Positions 12,001 to 27,000 of a stretch of 64,000 bases of DNA are shown one piece after another. The notes under the pieces are model-generated. The model saw only the letters and a program-made list of their open reading frames with translations. It had not been told where the DNA came from and did no database searches. The DNA is taken from contig QNGE01000988.1 of NCBI GenBank assembly GCA_008508345.1, positions 47,103-111,102 of the forward strand, in the 5' to 3' direction. Made by a program: the position numbers and the translations under genes. Position 1 is the first letter of the stretch. The number at the start of each line of letters is the position of its first letter. This stretch comes from Paragonimus westermani. Its lineage: Eukaryota > Platyhelminthes > Trematoda > Plagiorchiida > Troglotrematidae.

Positions 12001-15000
12001 TCTAGGATACAAGTTGTGAGCCACTAATGGTGACAGTGTGTGACCCTGGACTGAAACCTAGAAGCAGTTGATAAACTCAGAAATGCTCGTTATACAGCGC
12101 TTGAAATATGATCGGTTTTCTGGCGTTTTGGAGTTCATGCGTGGGTCGCGGACACTAGAAATATTGTACTAATGTTTCTGAGCTTCTTGAAGTTTTCTTT
12201 AGACGAAATCCAGATGCCTAGATCTCTCCTCAGACCAGTTTTCGTAATGACTACTTTGGTGAATCCGCTAAGAAGCACAAAGGCGTTATCAAAATTTCTA
12301 TCCAGTGAAATGTGTGCACTCTTGCTGTAATTTTGGAGGAGGTTCCAATCAGCAAACCACCGCTTAACTGCATCAAGATCCATTTGCAGTGCATTAGGAC
12401 CACCTGCATTCCAGATTTTCAAGTCGCCAGAATAGAGAACAGCTATGTTGGAAATATTGTCCAAAAGGTCGTTGACACAAATAAGAAATAGAAGAAGACC
12501 GAGCTCTTTCCCTTGAGGAACTTCCATGGAGACCAGGAGTGGAAGTGAAAAGGCCTCACCCAGTTTGAAATCTAAAAGTTCTGTTACCAAAAAAGAGACG
12601 ATCCATGGAAAAATCTCTTCTTGGATGCCATAAGCCTTCAGCTTGTGCCGGAGAGGACCATGTGGAACATGCTTAAATGCTTCGGCAAAATCAAGGAAAG
12701 CAGTGTGCAAAACGAGACCATTGCCTCTGGCTTCCGGCAGGATATCCATGAGGACAAGCATGCTTGTTGCGCATAACCGGTTAAGAAGTAAGCCATGATG
12801 TGTAGAAGGGAAAAAACTATTCTCTAGTAATTGTTTAAGGATGGCATGTTTTAACAAGCACTCCATTAATTCGCGTGAGTTACTAGTAAGGCTTATTTAC
12901 CGATAGCTAGCAGAAGTGTCAGTCGTCAGTCTTGGCTTCTTTCCATGCAGTAGGGAAAATGCCGTTTGAATTTTCCGATTGAACAGCTTGTGTGGGTTGA
13001 TTCTGTAGGTAGATTTTATCTGGACCAATCGCACTTTTTAGATTGGGCTCGAATAAAATGTCTTTAACATCTAGTGCGGGAAAGTCAGCAGTAGTGAGTA
13101 GCTGCCGAAAGTTTCGTAGAGATATAATAGGGTGCCAGTTCGGCGACGAAAGGCTGTAGACCGCCGAATGGTTCCTCTTAAATACCTCGGCAAATAATGC
13201 ATGTCAGAAAGAAGTCTCCCTATCTTGCGGCTGCAGAGAAAGAGCTGAAGAATTATTCTTTTTTAAACGACGTGCATAATTAAGACATTACTATTCACGC
13301 AAGCCCTCAGCAGGACCCTTTCATGTTCGATTCTTATGGGTTCACGGAATTCTCGTTTGCACTTTTTTCAAACAGTGCAGAAAGCGTTCTAGTCCTCTGA
13401 GTTGTCTGCAAATTTGTACTTCGAGAACAAATCGGAACGGTCATCAAGGAAACGACGTATTCTACACGGCAGAGGTGGGTAAGAAGAGGGTGAACAATTC
13501 GCGCGGTACGTACGAATCATCCGCCTTTTGAACTGCAAACTTTTTTGCTAATTGATAAACAGACTGAGAATAACACTTTCCTGACGAAGGACACCCAAGC
13601 TGGTTGAAATGTGGAGTATTACAGCTTGCTGCTAAGGTTGTGTTATTCTCATTCTGTTTATCAGTAACATACTAAACACGACGCCCAAATTGTTTTTTTG
13701 CTAATTGTTGTAACTAGTAGCAGATAAGACTGACAATGGATGATGAGTGACAGCCGTGTCCAAGTGGAGTTTTGATGAACACTGTCTGATTGTCGTTTGT
13801 GGTAACAAAATCAAACAAGGAAGTGGTCGGGTCAAAATTATGCCCCTATCGGAACGTCATCATGCTGTGTCTACTCCTTTCGTTGTATGAAGACCGAAAG
13901 TGATACAGCGAATCCGTTCTCACAGTCCGGATGAGAGATTGATGACCAATTTGTCTTGAGTGCATTGAAGTAACCCACAATGGAGAGATGAGAAAAACTG
14001 TGAAATCCTAGAAAGTTTTCCGGGCTTTCAAGAAGAGCACCGTCCGAAATGTTGCATGACAGGGACTGATATGTCACTTCCACAGAGGGTGTCTTCGTCA
14101 CGCCGTACTGGAAGCTGAAACAGAGCATCACATTTGTCAGAAGACTGAAAGTTCTGGATGACCGTGAGTGTATGGAAATTGTTTAAGAAAGGTCACAAGC
14201 CTTCCATTCTGTTTTGGGGGAATTCGGCACGGTACACACAGTACCCAGTGACGTTCAGTCCACTGTCATTGATGTCCATTGTTTGGTTCTGTTTCACCTC
14301 CTTGTTCAAAGGCGAATGATGGTTAGTAACTTCTTCCGCTGGAAATTTACAGTACGCACTAGAGATATGATTGGAATTTCTGATGGAATAACCGACAAAA
14401 ACAGGGGACAGTTAATACTTCGAGTAAGCAGTACACATCTCAGCACAATTGCATTTCACGAGCAAACTTTTTACGTGCGGGGCAACTTAAGGGAATTTTT
14501 GAGAATACCGCGCTGAACACTATTCACACAAGGTTGTGGCTCAGCGTTCAGCTGTGACTGATAGGTTGTGCACAATATGGGCTCACTGGCGTTGCCGTTA
14601 ACATGCGCATCTTACAAACAAGAGGGTTAGAATGAAAATCCCGACCAGAAGAATAATACACACTACTGGTGAGCTCTAATGAAAGCAAAACTTGAGTCTA
14701 GTGCTTCTGTTTGAAGTGGGCTAGCCGAAAGACTTATCCGAATGCGTACGCACTGAGCAAGTGTGGATGGTGTCCAATTTGATTTTTGTGAATACCACTA
14801 TCGTACGTCGGAACCAGACAAGTTGCCTTGTAGCTCTCAGTTTGCTTTCCACATAAGAAAAATTCTCTAGTGTTCTTATAAGGTATGTTGCAAACTCAGC
14901 AGAACCGCTAACATCTAGGAGACCATATTGATAAAAATGGGGGCTTTGGCTAAATTTGAACCATTGACTAAAATAGCATGTCCGAAGGCGACAAGCACAA

Positions 15001-18000
15001 ATTCAGCTGAGATACGAGTTCACGATGAAAAATCTCACATTTGAACCCAATTACCCGTCTAATCTTGTGTCGTATAAAATTCACCGAATGATCCTGAGTA
15101 CTGACCTTTTAGGCACGTTTTCTAAAGCGGTCCGCGTCCGAATCCATCAAAGCCGCCTTTGATCAACCGTACTTTTAATCGCACTTTCTCAAGTAACCAT
15201 CAACCGAAAGCTTGGAGACAGGTTATAGATGTAATCATGTTCAAACTAGGATGCAAAGATGACCCAACAAACCATAGTCCAACAGCTTTGCTTTTAGCGA
15301 GTTGTGAAGCAATGGAGGATGTGCTGGATACTCCCTTCCTGGCCAGGGTATAGGATGTGGAACTAATCCGCAATGTGCAGTACTGTTTTTGCGGGGATTG
15401 TCATGCGTCACAAATCTGCCGATCAAGCATGACTTTCGGACGAAGGTTACGGACATAGGAATGACCAGTGATATGATTCACTATATTTTCCCAAGGCTTT
15501 TGATAGAATTGGCCAGACTATCCTGCAATAAGAATCTCGTAGTTATGGTCTAGATGAGCGCATGTTTGGGTAACCTGAGGATTACTTAGCTGAACATCAG
15601 GGTGCACAGAGTGCTAACAGATTGGTTCCCTGGCAAGAGCGGTGTAACTCAAGGATCCATTCTTGGGTCCGTCTTATTCATTCTTATTGTTCTTCAACTA
15701 CGCAACATCATCACCTTATCGATGTTGCAATAAGCAGCGAGCTGGAGAGTGTTCGGTAAGTGTGAAAATCCTACACAACTTTTCTGACTGTGAGCCGTAA
15801 ATAAACATAACGTTCAAAATCAATAACCAAAAAGTCACATATACTCGTTATCAGAATTGCCCTGGGTTCTACACTTGACAAACGAGACCATTCTTATCTG
15901 TACGCGAACGAGACGTGAGGACCCTAGTGATGGACGACTTGAATTCGTTGACAGAATTTGCAGCCATGGCCCAAAGGCAGAAACGACGTTTCGCCTCCTT
16001 GAAAAACTATGTGGAACCTGAAGTTTTTCCGATAATGCTTGATTACATGTGGAAATTACCAGATAGGCCTGAATCTTCTGTGTGATTCTTGTTCAGTGCT
16101 CGTATATAGGTCATTAGAAGTTTTAGGAGACCAAAAAAAATCCTCTGTTCGAACAGGTTGATGAACTTTGGTCAGTTATCAATGTGTTGCGGCCACTTTA
16201 AAACAGCCTAGAGTTTTCGTCCGCAAAATATCCCCAGACCTCACGGCATCCAAAAAGCTTCCCGACATTGATACACAATTCTCTGCGCATTCCAGATGCA
16301 CATGAGAATAACAACAGAACACTTACCCGGGATTTTTAGCAGCGAAGACAGATCCAAGCATCCGGCAGCGATTGTCCGATAGCGACCATCCAGATTTTGG
16401 TGTAGTTCAATCACACAACGGCCCTGAATAGAATCACAAATGTCTACCTAGATTGTTATTCGTCAGTTAGAAACAACAACATAAATGTGAACTTCAACAA
16501 ATGAAGCCTTTCTAATATGGAAAAACTGGCCTAGAAAGCTGTCTTTCGGTTGCACACCACAGTCGTCAGCGTAACTGGATGTTGAAATGACGCGAACAGA
16601 CGTGACATTTTTACATAAGTAAAGTGACAGCAAATTTTGTTGCTGGGGGTTCCCAATATGAGGACGTGATTAAAACTACTTATCAAAGTTTCACAACGCA
16701 CTTTCTGGCTATCGACTTGCGAACATATTGACGTTGACGACTTTACTGTATGAATAACGATCGCTTACTAGTGTATGCGCATCACGTGTCATATTATCAG
16801 AACCGGTCCCGTAGGCCAGTTGTGAACGAATGGTGACATATATTGCTAGTCATTTATTTGCTGGTGCGTGAGGTGTATCACACAGAGAGATTGAGGGGTG
16901 ATATAGATGAGCTCATGAGATGGCAGTGGCGATGAGTAGGTTATTTTGTGGAATGCACAATCGATGACACGATAAGATGACTCATGTCACATCATATGCA
17001 ATGGAACTGACTGAGCAGTGGTCGTACTCGGTCCAACCCATTTGTAGTTAATTTCTTGATCCGTAGTCGTCTGTGAACATCACTTATGCAATTCTTATGC
17101 AGCTATTTTGCAAATGTCCACTGTCACTGACCATTCCACAGACCGGTTGGGACAACGTAGAACGATTGTCTCATACCATGCAAACAAATGGACTCATCCG
17201 TTACGACCCAACGTATTCGGCCGTTTCGAACTTCATTGTATGTGCGCGACGTCGTAGAGAAAGCCGAACAAAACAGTATACAACTCCTGCTGTGTTCTGC
17301 CCACCAAAACATGCAGACAAGATGTTAGCGTTTTTCTCTTTGCTTTTTTGCCCTCCTAGTTCCGGTAGCATGGTGTGCCATATGCATATATGTTGAGCTG
17401 CAACGAAATAACTCGAGCAAACCTCATGGTGTACATATTTAGGAGATTACAATGAATGAATGACTGAGTTAATAGATCAGATCAAGTTATGTTAACACAG
17501 ACTACCAACATGACCTCACCTTGTGCAAATACTCCAGAAAGAAGTCATCTATCTTGACGGGATATTGAACAGTTAAATCGAAATCTGCACCACTGCCACT
17601 CACGATCGCGGTCGACTGGGTTTCAAAATCGTAGAAATCCCATGTTAAAAATAATTTCAAATAATTCTGCATTGCAAGCACACTTTGTTGGTCCAGCGAT
17701 TCTCCTTTCGAGCAGACCAAATGTTCCGTTACGGTTGATGATAAAGTCAGTTGGCCAACATGGATCTAATGATATACAAAGAGAGCAGCGCCCAACAATT
17801 TGGTATGAATTTATCCGGATTTTGAAATGATAAACCAGATATGTGCATTCAGTGGCAAATTGAGGGCTAGGCTATCATTTCATTGCTAATATGTTTAGGT
17901 TTGTATTACAATATTCTTTAAGAATACCGGATTTACCTGACATTACCTGTGTAGCCTTGGATATATTAAGCGAATAGATATACGCAAAAGTATCCTTGAC

Positions 18001-21000
18001 AATTCCTGTCCAGCACAACATCAACCGGACCGATTACAGAATCCTAAGCTTTTGATCACTTAAGTGGTGACGGAAGTGGTTCTACTCATTTCAAATTTCA
18101 CGGTGACCCCTTGTCAGATTGATGCACGTCTGTCATCAATCGGTTCGATTTGGAACGAAGATGGATGAACAGTAAATGGATTTCGATTACAACACTCCCG
18201 AGGAAAGCCACCCGAGGTGGTTGAAACGTAGAGTATTACAACTTGCTCGTAACGTTGTGTTATTCCCAATCGGTTCATCAGTAGGTGACCAATTCACCAT
18301 TACCTAACTGTTGTTGTTCACGCAAATAACATGTGGAAGTCGTGTGACAGGTAACTTGACACACGGTTGCCCACTAAAATGGAGTGCAGAGCAGTAAAGT
18401 ATATTGGTTTGTCATGCATAGGATGTAGTTTACACGGTCAGCTGGGATCTTTTCAAAAAACTGTAAAAGATTTTTTTTACATCATTCATGAATGCTTGTT
18501 TTTCAACGTTTTCCTGACACGAAATGTATTGGTGAAACATCACAGGAAATCGTTTAGTAAATTGAGACAATAAACCACACATCTTGGGACAGGTACAGGC
18601 AAACATCAGCGTTCGATAACGTTCGCTACCATTCTATGTACATTAGCATCACATATTATGCGTTCGTCTACAATCAGTAAATACTATGATGGATGAACTT
18701 CTCAGTATACTTTACATTCTTTTCAAGCCTCTTAAGCCCGATCTCTTTACATTAGGGTGAACTGACATTCTTTCATCATAAAATGAAACCAATCATTTTT
18801 CCCTTCTGTAACCCAAGGTACCGCATTAAAATCGTTACCGGTGATTGTGATATATGCTTAGTCACCTGAAAAATTACAGTTTACCACTGCTTCCGTTTTT
18901 GTTTAGACCCAGCAGACAGAGTTATGCAGCTACACATTCGAACAAAGAACACTACACAGTGACGTGTCAGACTGATCACTTTACTCAGAGTATCAGTATT
19001 GACTTGAGTCACCTTTCATTAAACCAATCAGTATTTGAAAAAGCTACAGACCTCCTGGAAAACAGCAGGTGCCACTGTGACAAGGACTGGTGTAGTCGTT
19101 TATATCCACACGACTGTTTTTGGACCGTTTCTTTCCTTGTTCAATTTTTTTAATTAATTCAGATTGCTAACACCTTTCAAATTTGACCACCAAACAGGTT
19201 TACTTGGAACACGAGTACATGCATGTGCACTGTTCGTAAACCTACCTCAGCTTGTGATTTCACTTTCCAAGGCACGTTAAGTTTGAGCTGGTATTTCGAA
19301 CATTACGACCATCACGGTTACACGCTTTAGCAATCAGAAAACAAAACCAGAAGTAAGCAGTCCATCAAACTGAAGGAAGAGGACGTGGCCAGTAAACTTG
19401 TCAACTAGAGTTGACAAGTAGCGTGAGACACACCTCAGTAGTATGGTACTACAGCCCTTGTGATGCTTTCGTTGGACAGCTTGAACAGTCGAAGTAAGAC
19501 AGCGTTCAAATTTTTAATACCGAGCATTCACCCTAACGTTTCCAGCACCGAATTGCGGGAATTCCGGTACTGTAGTCTTAGGGACTAAGTGTTTCCTACC
19601 GTGGACTAGCCTGCTATAAATTGTTTCAATCATCTACGCCAACTAACCTCAACAAGGTTTTCCCCTGATTCGGCTTCCACCCGTGCGCCTGGAGCAGAGT
19701 GAACAGCATCAGCACGATGTTCTGAACACACATCCAAATCCATTTGTACTGTACCCTAAAACAAAGAAAGCTTGTGATCATCCAATTGGTAGTTGCATTT
19801 TGAAATGGAACTGAGTCGGCACCGTTCGGTTGCGGAAGCTGATCGCGATGAAAAACGATAATCCACCGGCTGTTATCATTTTCATCACCTTCATCATCAT
19901 CGTGATCGTCATACGGCTTTGCAACAATTTTTTGCATTAAAATCTAATGATTAGACAACCAAGAAGAGAAGGGCCCGGGTGAGGAGAGAGGAAGAGAGAC
20001 ACCTAATCAGTGAAAAATAATTGCGTCGTTTCTCAAACATTTCTGCATTGAGATACTCACGACTGGTAAGCAAGCAACATAGCTACAAGTGAAAGCCGAG
20101 CGTCACTCGTAAGTCGGATTTCATTGCTTTGCAACGTTACTTGCATTTACTCAACTGAACAATGGTAACATTCACGCTATTGCACCTGATTAACGACCAC
20201 TTCACCTGAAGTATTCCACCGTCGACTCTGTTCATCTCTAAGGGCCGGTGATCACTAGTCGAGCGGGTATGAAAAAGCTATGGCCGCAGAACAATACATT
20301 GAGCCCAGTATTTTTCCTACGCAATCAGTAGCAAAGGGGTCGAAGCAAACACACGTAAATTCAGTTACATACGTGAGGTCAGTTAATTACAGAATTGTGC
20401 AGGGGTTGAATCAGAAGTTTATCGGAAATAAAACTTATCACAAAAGCTAGCCCAATGGGGTGGATAAGAGTTTAACCTTTACTTCGTTAATGTCAGTCAA
20501 TTAAAAGTCTCGTTGGATCGCATGTATAAGGCGACTGTTTCGACTGTTCAGCTCTATGTTTTTGCAAATCAGGGACTCAGAGACAGGAACCGCCTTCAGG
20601 CATTTGGCTTTTGATATATACATGTGATCTCCACATTGAAAGGCAAGAAACAGTAGGTCTGGTAATAACTGTTTTAGTGAAGTTAAACTGGGGCGGTTTC
20701 TTGAATGGAGAAAGTTCAGCCAATCAGAGCTAACGCACAACCTATTGCAATCGGAATTGTGAGTAGTCGGCACCAACTTATCGAAAACGGTGATCACCTG
20801 TTACATCGAACTTGTTTGTAAGAAATAGTGATCAAAACAAGTTGTTTTGACATGTCAGTTTTAAATAAGGCCGTGGAACGTAATAACCAACAAGCCATTC
20901 GAAACGCTAGGCGCTTGTCACCCGCTAGCGATTGAAAACAACGTGAACATCATTGTAGAAGGATTGCTTTCTTCTACTAAATTTGCACCTCCCAGACCAT

Positions 21001-24000
21001 CATTGTTTCAGTTTTCTCGATTCGGTAACCAGTCCCGTGAGTTCCGTCGTTCAGCCCATAATTTTGTGCGTACTAAGGTGATTAGTCTATATATTGTAGC
21101 GAGAAGGCGTCCAATAAAGCACAATCTTTATTGTCCAAATCGCCAGTTACACGCAACGCGCGCTCTCTCGATTATAAGTCATAATTCCAACCCACAACAC
21201 CCCCAGTTTCCGTTCACACGTCGTGTGCACTTCTGACCGGTTTACGTGTGTGATCGGCGCCTTCTATCGGAGGGTTTTCCGCTTACCATCCCTCGTCTGT
21301 TTGTCCGATTTCGTTGCGCGATAGCTCGTCCGGCTGCTCGTGCCGTCCGACATCCACCCAATGTTGGCCTAGACCGTATTGCAACATCATTTCGAGATGT
21401 TCCTCTAAATGTTGGAAAAACCACACCTCCGATCTGTCCGTCTGTCGTATTTCGCCTGCCCTGTCTCGCCCGTTGGTCCGATCTAGTCGAGCGATGACTC
21501 ATCCGGTCGAGCACGTTGTTCTTGATCCGATCGCAGCGGGGTTCTGAACGTAACTTCCCCAGCGTTGAGGTATTCGGCCGAGCGTTTGAAAACTCGCACC
21601 TCCAACCTGACAATCCACCACAGTGTTATGGAGACCAGCAATTTGGTCGCCACACCGGACAGTGTTTTCCTATGCTGCGGCCATCTGGCTTAGATTGCGA
21701 GGTGGACAGATACTGGCCTGACACAGAGAACTGATATCGTTCAGTGAGCTGTTGCTCACTGTAAGTCGGATTCGTCTCCAAGTGGAGGTTCTCGTGACTC
21801 ACGGCGTTGGTGGATGACTATGTTGACTAAGATGGCGGCTAATTCGGCTCTGTGGCATGAATGCTACTTTTGTCCGACCAAGTTTTCTGTTAAGTTTTTG
21901 CGCTTAATTATGTGAGATACCTAAGAAGTCTTGAAGAAGCTGTCTTTCTGACGAGGAGTCACTCTCAGTTAGCGCTGAGTTGCTTTTCTGCAAGATATTG
22001 ACAATTTGATGATGGAGGCTTGAGCATAGGCGGTTACTTTTAGTAGGTAAGTCCCCTACCTCCCCTTTTATCTCGATCAGTTTTTACTATTTTCTTCATC
22101 GTTGTATGGTAGTAATGCAGTAGTAATGATCTGTGTTGTATTATTATTTGCGATAGTGATGACTGTGATGTTGATGGATTTCAGTCAACACAACACCACC
22201 AACCAGCCGGCGTAACCCATAGGGTCATTGTGATGGTGATAACATAATACGTGGTGTGATTGTCGGTGTCGATACCCTGTCTATCTCTATTTGTGTTGTA
22301 TGAAGCTGGCATGTTTTACGTTTGCGACTGATGAGAGTAAACGAGGTGTTAACTTATCGCAACATATGTCTTCTTTCTGCACTGATGATCTAAATGGGTC
22401 AACCTGGTGACCTGTTATCATTAGGTGTCTGGCAGTCGATGATGTGGGGCTTCGACCAACGGATTCACTGGTTTCAGACTATCACGTTGAGTCCTTTTAA
22501 ACAGTTTGGGAGGTGTTCTGTCACTCGCTGAAATAACTACCGGTCTGTTCTGCCTGCCTAAATGTCACCACAACTTCAGGTTAAAATATCTCAGCAAATG
22601 TCTTCTTTCTGCACTGGTGCAATTATTGAAGAGAATCCAGCGGTTCATAAAACTCCGTTCTAACTATTCCACAGAGCAGCAATTGAATTTAAAAGGGCAA
22701 ATCTCATGGTACAAAACTCACGGCATGTAGTTGTCACATTAAAGTAGGCTTGTTAGAATGCTTTCTTTAAACGAGTAGCTTCTCATGATTTAGTAAAATA
22801 CAATTCGACTGGAAAAAGAGGAAGTAAATAAGAAGATGACCTCAATTCGGTTTAACAAGATCGTGTGCTGTTTATTTATTTCAGCGATCTTAGTAAACAA
22901 CCTGGATGACGAATTAACCTTGATTAGTTTTCCGTGACCTATTTGTAAAACGTTTAACAGAAGACGAACAATTTTACAGTACGTGGATAGATACGAACAG
23001 TTCACGCGCTGAGACATCTCTCAGCTAATTTTAACCGATTTAGAGAAGTTTCTATTGAATTAAGCGGAATTCCGGGCCATATTACCTTCAGGTAAATCTC
23101 AGGGTCGTTGTATATGTATGTATCTGTCCAGTGGTTCCTTTCAATGTCATTGTTAACTTTACAGAGTAGGCAAATGAGACGGTTCAGTCTTCTAACTCCG
23201 AGACCAAGGTAATGGCCTGCTAAGTTGTTTTGTATTCAATTCCTGTTGGGATCATCTTTTTGGTCTCACTAATACTTCCAGACAACTAAGTCGAATGGCG
23301 ACCAATGAGTGCGACCGACAAGAGATTTTAGTCTAATGTTTAGATTGGATTATCCTGCAAAGCACAGTTTAAGGGTTATAAGGCACAGTCAGAGTGAACC
23401 ATTTAGTCCACAAACGTTGGACATCGGCTGCTGATCTTGACATCGTTTTTGTAGGGAAACTTTCAACAAATACGAATGACGTTCCACTTTTGGCTGAAGA
23501 CCATTGGCTCAAGCTGTCAAACCAAAACAAAGTAAACCACGAAGCCAAACTAAGTAAAAACGTTACAAAATAAGAAGTCCGAAGATATAATATACCATAT
23601 ATTTACTTACTGGGGTGTGTATTCAGAGTGAAACGGCGACTTACAATCTACGATCTCTTAACTTACCTCGAGGTAATTAATCTTTAAGGATGATAGTGAA
23701 CTTTTACTTCTAGCATGTCACCATAAAAAAACAGAATCTTCGGGTCACTACAAGCGTTACCTTGTGTTTAACGCCGTAGGCGACGTCTTGCAACTGTGCC
23801 TCTAGCTTGCGGACTCGTTCAGCACGAATGTCCAGTAGTTTCGCATATTCAGTTAGGCGTTGTTCCGATTCGGATTTCAGCTGAGTTAATCGTTCTGATA
23901 ATTCTTTAGCCTCGGCCTGATAGTCTTTGTTGATACGATATTGAACGGTAAGCAATTTTCGTGTTTTCTCCAGCTCAGCTATGGTTTCCGCGTGAGCGGC

Positions 24001-27000
24001 CTCAGAGTTTTGCAGCCGTTTTGCCAGATCTGCGAGGTGATAGCGAGCGGATTGGTTAGAGTTTCGCAAGTTCAAAGTGGGGATTAATCGCACCAACTAC
24101 ACGCGGTTGCAACATAGTTTGTCCTTTTGAGGTGAATTCTTCAGCCGGCTGTTGGCGTTGTTCAGCTAAATATTTATTATTCGCCAAAAGTCAATAGTTT
24201 GGACTGAGACCACCAAGTTATGATAAATTCCAGTCAGCTTTAGCTTGCATAACATTTTATAAGTACGGCAGGACGACAACCACTGAGTGGGCTAATATCT
24301 TTTGTCCCATAAGCGACATCCAGAGTCCTGCTATGCATGGGTAAGATCTGACGTACTGTGGTCAATCTATACAGTGGCCAGCTAACTGGTGACCGTGAAC
24401 CATACTCCACATTAGAGAAGCCTCTGCCAGATTTGAATGTATACACAGTCTTCCTACGAGCGGCCTGCTTGTATGGCCGAATAGGATGGTGTAAACAATC
24501 GCTGGGATGTTGAGTCAGCAGAGACTGTTAAGTAATACGAACAAAAGGGAAAACCATATTTTAGGCTGATAGACGAGCAGTCCCTCACTGGCTAAGAGTG
24601 ATGAGAAAAAGCCATCAAATAAACGAGCTGAAATAAATTCAGCTCAGAGTAAAAACAGTGATTGCCTGGGAAAATTTGGTGGGTTTTGACCAAATATTTG
24701 TCCGAAAGACTGAATTTCTTGTGTTGACCTCCTAGGCTTTGGTCAGTTTAGTGATGTTCTGCATGCATACACAATAGTGGTTGTATACACTGTTCGTGAG
24801 TTGCCGTAAACAGTTGCTTCTCATTCGTGGACTGGATCGTCCCACAAGTGTATCGAACAGCCTATACCACGCACTCCAAAAAAACCAGCAAACCAGTCAA
24901 TTTTACAGAAACATCTTTCACTAGGTAGGTATATGATGATAAGTCAACCATTCGCCTGCGTACATCATCTTATTAACGCTTTATTATATAACTAGTGAGA
25001 GTCATGACAATACCCATGTAAGACCAAAAATGAAAACTGACAATCTGGAAAACGATTAATGGTTGTCAGTCCAACGTGGTTCTTAGCCTGCCATCACAAA
25101 CGTCCGTCACAAAGTGGGTAATTAGTGTCATCTAAAATTGCTCAATCTTTCTGTTGCCATCCTTAACATCACTGTTAGCAGCATACCAACGATCTACACC
25201 GAAGTTTTATCACTGAGTAACAGAATAAATGCTTAGACAAGAAGCATAATTAAGGATACGATGAGTGTTTGGTCGTAGAATTGATACCACTATTCTGTAT
25301 TCGAATGGTCAATGTAAATAATCAGGAGAGTAAGGAATTACATATAAACACTTGAGTATCTTTCAGGGTTGGGTTTTATTCACAAGAGAGTCAGTTCACG
25401 ATCCTCAGTGACTTGCTTTGCCAACAGTTCGTAATACGCAGATTGATCATATCAAAAATTCTAGCATTCAGATAATTGTGTTTATTAGTCGCTGCTTTCA
25501 ACAACCTCACTACTCAGAGCCTAGACAGGTCAGCTACACAGTTTTCAAGTACTTATCGACCAACTGCAGTGTGTAGGATAAAAAATTGGTCTCCACACTG
25601 TAAGTTTTATAGGGGACGCTAAAAATCTCGGATTATTTTCGAGGCTGATCTCATTGTGGTGACCAAGGTGGATGATCAGTGATAAATCTTACATAACTTC
25701 TACCACCCTGAATTTGTCACTCGGAAAGCTGGAGGTGTAATGGATGTGTCTGACTTGTCTACCTGTTACACTACCATGCTGATGGCTCTGGTGTTTAGAA
25801 GTTACTCTAACCCAAAGGTGTTCATTTAACTTTCCGGATGGAAATATCTACAAGAAAGTCGTTATTTTTTCAGAGGACTTGATGACATGTCATAATTTGA
25901 TGACAAACTAGAACAAACCTTCCTTTTCTGTTGTTTTCACGTGTTCCATAAACTCCAATCCCAAGTCTTCGCCTATAACCTTTGACTTCCGTTCACGTAA
26001 CAACACCAGTGCTTCCTCAAGCTCCTCGGAACTGAATCCAGTCGCCTTAAAAACGAGAAGGGGAATGACACATTAATCTTAAAAATGAGTTTACTTGATT
26101 ATGCAGTGTTTGAACTCTGTGAGCACTTCTTCCTCGACAGAAAAAACAGTCATTCATTAACTCGCTGAATTGTTTACAAAACCAGAGCGGTGAAACGGTG
26201 ACCATGAGTACTACCCGGCCTGAAGTCTCATAATCGGAGTCAAGTTATTGTGACCATCACTGTTTTGACTGGCATTCTGATGACTAGTCGAGTTGTGTGG
26301 CTGATGGAAGACAATTAGACAAAAGCTAGGACTCCATTAAAATTCACAATGGTGGAAACCAAACGCACAACGTCACTCACTACCACTGCTGGTCATAGCT
26401 TTCACGTTCACAGTGACTTCTCAGCTAGCCTGTTTGGAAAAGGAACCTTGGACTTGAGTTTCGCTCTTGTCTGGGTACGTAATTAACGCATATTCTGGTT
26501 CTGATGAGAGACCAACCTCCAAATCGCGTTTTCATTCCTATTTAATGAGTGTAGTTAGACAAATTCATAGTTACTCCCTCACAATCACTACTGACGGAGC
26601 GCTTACATGTCATGATTCGATCGTTCTCAGTGTGGGACCTCAGCATTATCATGGAGAGCAATGTGGGACTGAGGCCACAACGTCCAACATGATATTCTCA
26701 TGTGTACGGGAACTGACCATTGGTTCATCAAGTAAGCAAGACTGGACCGACGCAGTGTTGGTACTACAGCACAAGCACGAGCGTAACCACCGTTTGCGGA
26801 CAGTCAATTCGACTGCGAATTCACAAATGTCTATCCATCCAAAGCCTGGATTCACGTCAAATTATTGCGTTTGTTTTCCTAAATTCTATGATAACTTAGG
26901 ATGAGAGATGCACCTTTGAATTAGAAGGGAAATAGCGACAACGACAGGTATCCTACGATTTAGAAGACGGTTCCGTGCGTTCAAAGTTTGTGCAGCAAAC

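Noticed and set aside
24240..24446. Minus-strand frame containing DVAYGTK, resembling the RPGRIP1L motif just after exon 10
   Set aside because: Exon 10 already supplies this motif in phase with both neighbours. The rest of this frame has no family residues and no splice sites; chance similarity.
26467..26904. 145-codon plus-strand frame in the exon 8/9 intron
   Set aside because: No domain, no convincing splice signals; composition like the surrounding intron.
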